A program made the position numbers and the translations under genes. Source: JBJKRF01 sp046704785 (GTDB lineage: Bacteria; Chloroflexota; Anaerolineae; Anaerolineales; Villigracilaceae). Taken from it: a stretch of 40,384 nucleotides of DNA. The DNA lies in contig JBJKRF010000009.1 in the NCBI GenBank assembly GCA_046704785.1, forward strand, positions 1-40,384, written 5' to 3'. Within the stretch, counting starts at the first letter, position 1. The number at the start of each line of letters is the position of its first letter. Positions 38,894-40,384 of the stretch are shown here, piece by piece. Below the pieces are notes generated by a model, which was not told the origin of the DNA, made no database searches, and worked only from the letters and a program-made list of their open reading frames with translations.

Positions 38894-40384
38894 ATGGCAG
38901 AAAACGAAAAAATTGGCTATATCGTCGGCGGCGGACTGAAGGAATCCTACTCCGCCCGGCTGACCGTGGATCCGCTCAGTGTGCAGGAAGGCGGCTTCGT
39001 CGTCATCGACAGCGGCGACACGCGTTTCTACGGTTTGGTGACGGATATGCAACTCGGCGCCACCGACCCGCGTTTTGCAGACGAGCAATCCGAGACGCGC
39101 CTGCCGCCCGCCCTGGCCAGGGCCCTGCATGGACAGACGCTCTACACCAACCTGGAAATCCTGCCCGCGCTGATGCTCGAACGCGGCCCGGAGCCTGGCA
39201 CTGCTGAATACAAACTCTGGCGTGCCGAGCATCCCGAAGACCCGCGTCCCATGCCGGTCAAGACCGTCCCGCTGCACCACGCCGAGGTCTCGCTGGCAAA
39301 CGCGACCGACATTGCCACTATCTTTGGTGACCCGGACGAGCAGGGCAACCTCGTCATCGGCTACACCCGTGAGCAGGGACATCCCGTTTGCATCAACCTG
39401 GACAAATTCGTGCAGCGTTCGTCGGGGGTGTTCGGCGCCACCGGCACGGGCAAATCCTTCCTGACGCGCATCGTCCTGGCCGGGCTGATGCAGCGCGGCA
39501 AGGCCGCCGTGCTGGTGCTCGATATGCATAACGAATACGGTTTCGACGATACGGCTTCGGATACCGGCCAGCGCGTGATCGGGTTGAAGAGCATGTTCGG
39601 GAGCAAAGTGCGCGTCGTCGGGTTGGGAGCGGGCGCCACCATCCGCGGGAAAACGCCCGATTTCAACCTGGAAATCGCCATGAGCGACATCTCCTCCGCT
39701 GACGTCGAACTGCTCAGCCGCGAGTTGAATCTCAAGGAGACGACTTCCACCACGCTGGACGCGCTTTACCAGATGTTCCGGCGCGACTGGTTCAAGACTT
39801 TCAAGGGCATGCTCAACGGCGTGATGGTAGATGTGGAAGATGAGAAAACTGGCAAAACAACAAAGGTTCCACATCCTGATAGCGTTGCTGCTTGGGCAAG
39901 AGAAAATGGCGTGCACGAAGGGGCGGCCGAGGCGCTGCACAACAAGCTGCGCCGCCTGTTTGGGAAGAGCTACCTGGTGGAGAAGCCCGCTTCCGACGGC
40001 GTGGCCGAAATCATCCAGGCGCTCGAAGCCGGGCAGCACGTGGTGCTGTCGTTCGGCGATTTCGAGAGCGACCTGGACTATTTGCTGGTCTCGAACTTGT
40101 TGACGCGCCACATCCGCGAGGCCTGGGAGAAGCGCACCAACGCCTATCGCGGGCACGATGGCGTGGAGCCGCGGCAACTGGTGGTCGTAGTGGAGGAGGC
40201 CCACAAGCTGCTCAACCGCGAGATGGCCGCGCAGACGGCTTTCGCCACCATCGCGCCCGAACTGCGCAAGTATTACGTCACCTTGTTGATCGTGGACCAG
40301 CGCCCGTCGCAAATCTACGACGAAGTGCTGTCACAGTTGGGCACGCGCATCAGCGGCTGGCTGGGCGATGACGACGACATCCAC
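38894..40384 (+). CDS. herA: HerA-type DNA translocase, truncated by window end
   Basis: An open frame of 497 codons running off the window edge. The N-terminal HAS-barrel (about 5-60, KIGYIVGGGLKESYSARLTV) is followed by a HerA/FtsK-type ATPase with Walker A GATGTGKS (181-188), VLVLDMHNEYG, Walker B LVVVVEEAHKLLN (about 428-440) and a sensor region LLIVDQRPSQIYDEVLSQ. It should form a hexameric DNA pump with NurA for end resection. AAAGG precedes the ATG. The C-terminal 80-100 residues are missing. The long open frame on the opposite strand is a shadow. Confidence 0.93.
   Translation, partial: MAENEKIGYIVGGGLKESYSARLTVDPLSVQEGGFVVIDSGDTRFYGLVTDMQLGATDPRFADEQSETRLPPALARALHGQTLYTNLEILPALMLERGPEPGTAEYKLWRAEHPEDPRPMPVKTVPLHHAEVSLANATDIATIFGDPDEQGNLVIGYTREQGHPVCINLDKFVQRSSGVFGATGTGKSFLTRIVLAGLMQRGKAAVLVLDMHNEYGFDDTASDTGQRVIGLKSMFGSKVRVVGLGAGATIRGKTPDFNLEIAMSDISSADVELLSRELNLKETTSTTLDALYQMFRRDWFKTFKGMLNGVMVDVEDEKTGKTTKVPHPDSVAAWARENGVHEGAAEALHNKLRRLFGKSYLVEKPASDGVAEIIQALEAGQHVVLSFGDFESDLDYLLVSNLLTRHIREAWEKRTNAYRGHDGVEPRQLVVVVEEAHKLLNREMAAQTAFATIAPELRKYYVTLLIVDQRPSQIYDEVLSQLGTRISGWLGDDDDIH

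Noticed and set aside
38786..40312. 508-codon open frame on the minus strand opposite herA
   Set aside because: The plus frame has a full HAS-barrel and ATPase motif set; the minus frame has low-complexity, His/Gln/Arg-rich content with no motif and is the usual shadow of a GC-rich gene.
1..40384. CRISPR array, prophage or insertion sequence
   Set aside because: No regularly spaced repeats, transposase, integrase or phage structural genes were found in any frame.

Overview
The window looks like chromosomal core DNA of a bacterium in the Chloroflexota, most likely class Anaerolineae. That placement is an inference from gene content and gene order, not from a marker-gene comparison. The supporting signs are moderately high GC with few atypical patches, the string pgpH-ybeY-dgkA, a T-box-controlled leuS, a bacterial HerA/NurA pair, a PduO-type cobalamin adenosyltransferase and many overlapping ATGA/TAATG gene junctions. 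The first bases are homopolymer G/C runs and the last gene is cut by the window end, so this is probably a contig or contig edge.

Layout. 1-4.4 kb (minus): an AP-endonuclease-like TIM barrel gene, then yqeY-pgpH-ybeY-dgkA read as one unit. 4.5-7.9 kb (minus): a zinc phospholipase-like protein coupled to a large membrane class III nucleotide cyclase. 8.1-9.4 kb (plus): pduO-type adenosyltransferase and a DUF554 membrane protein, ending in a strong terminator shared with a convergent DsbA-like protein. 10.4-13.3 kb (minus): a small accessory operon of a double-HTH regulator, a TPR protein, a GNAT acetyltransferase and a V4R-domain protein. 13.3-19.8 kb (minus): an unusual unit made of an unknown protein, two histidine kinases (one with an MshEN c-di-GMP-type domain), an OmpR-type regulator, CpaE/TadZ, a small unknown protein and CpaF/TadA, with no pilin or other Tad subunits. 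19.9-22.4 kb (minus): pfkB-type kinase, parA and parB. 22.5-26.2 kb (minus): rpmH-rnpA-yidD-PQQ lipoprotein-yidC-jag from one promoter to one terminator.

At about 26.2-26.4 kb gene orientation flips. To the right, plus-strand genes dominate: metallophosphoesterase, DapA-family aldolase, two tRNA-Ala genes, a T-box leader with leuS, era, a YhhN-type membrane protein, then nurA, a possible HAS-barrel protein, a nonsense-broken GxxExxY gene and a truncated herA. radC, a relBE-type toxin-antitoxin pair, a hydroxyisobutyrate dehydrogenase-like gene and a SIMPL-domain lipoprotein lie on the minus strand in this half. parAB, rpmH and the orientation flip suggest that the region is origin-proximal, but there is no dnaA and I found no DnaA boxes.

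The most interesting signals are these: (1) several genes without a Shine-Dalgarno sequence have a TATAAT-like -10 element 6-8 nt before the start codon, which predicts leaderless transcripts; (2) the kinase/CpaE/CpaF operon has a perfect inverted repeat where its -35 element should be and an MshEN histidine kinase; (3) the T-box in front of leuS has a readable CTC specifier and is followed by a short out-of-frame upstream ORF with the best ribosome binding site; (4) the GxxExxY pseudogene is broken exactly at its predicted catalytic glutamate, inside the nurA-herA unit.
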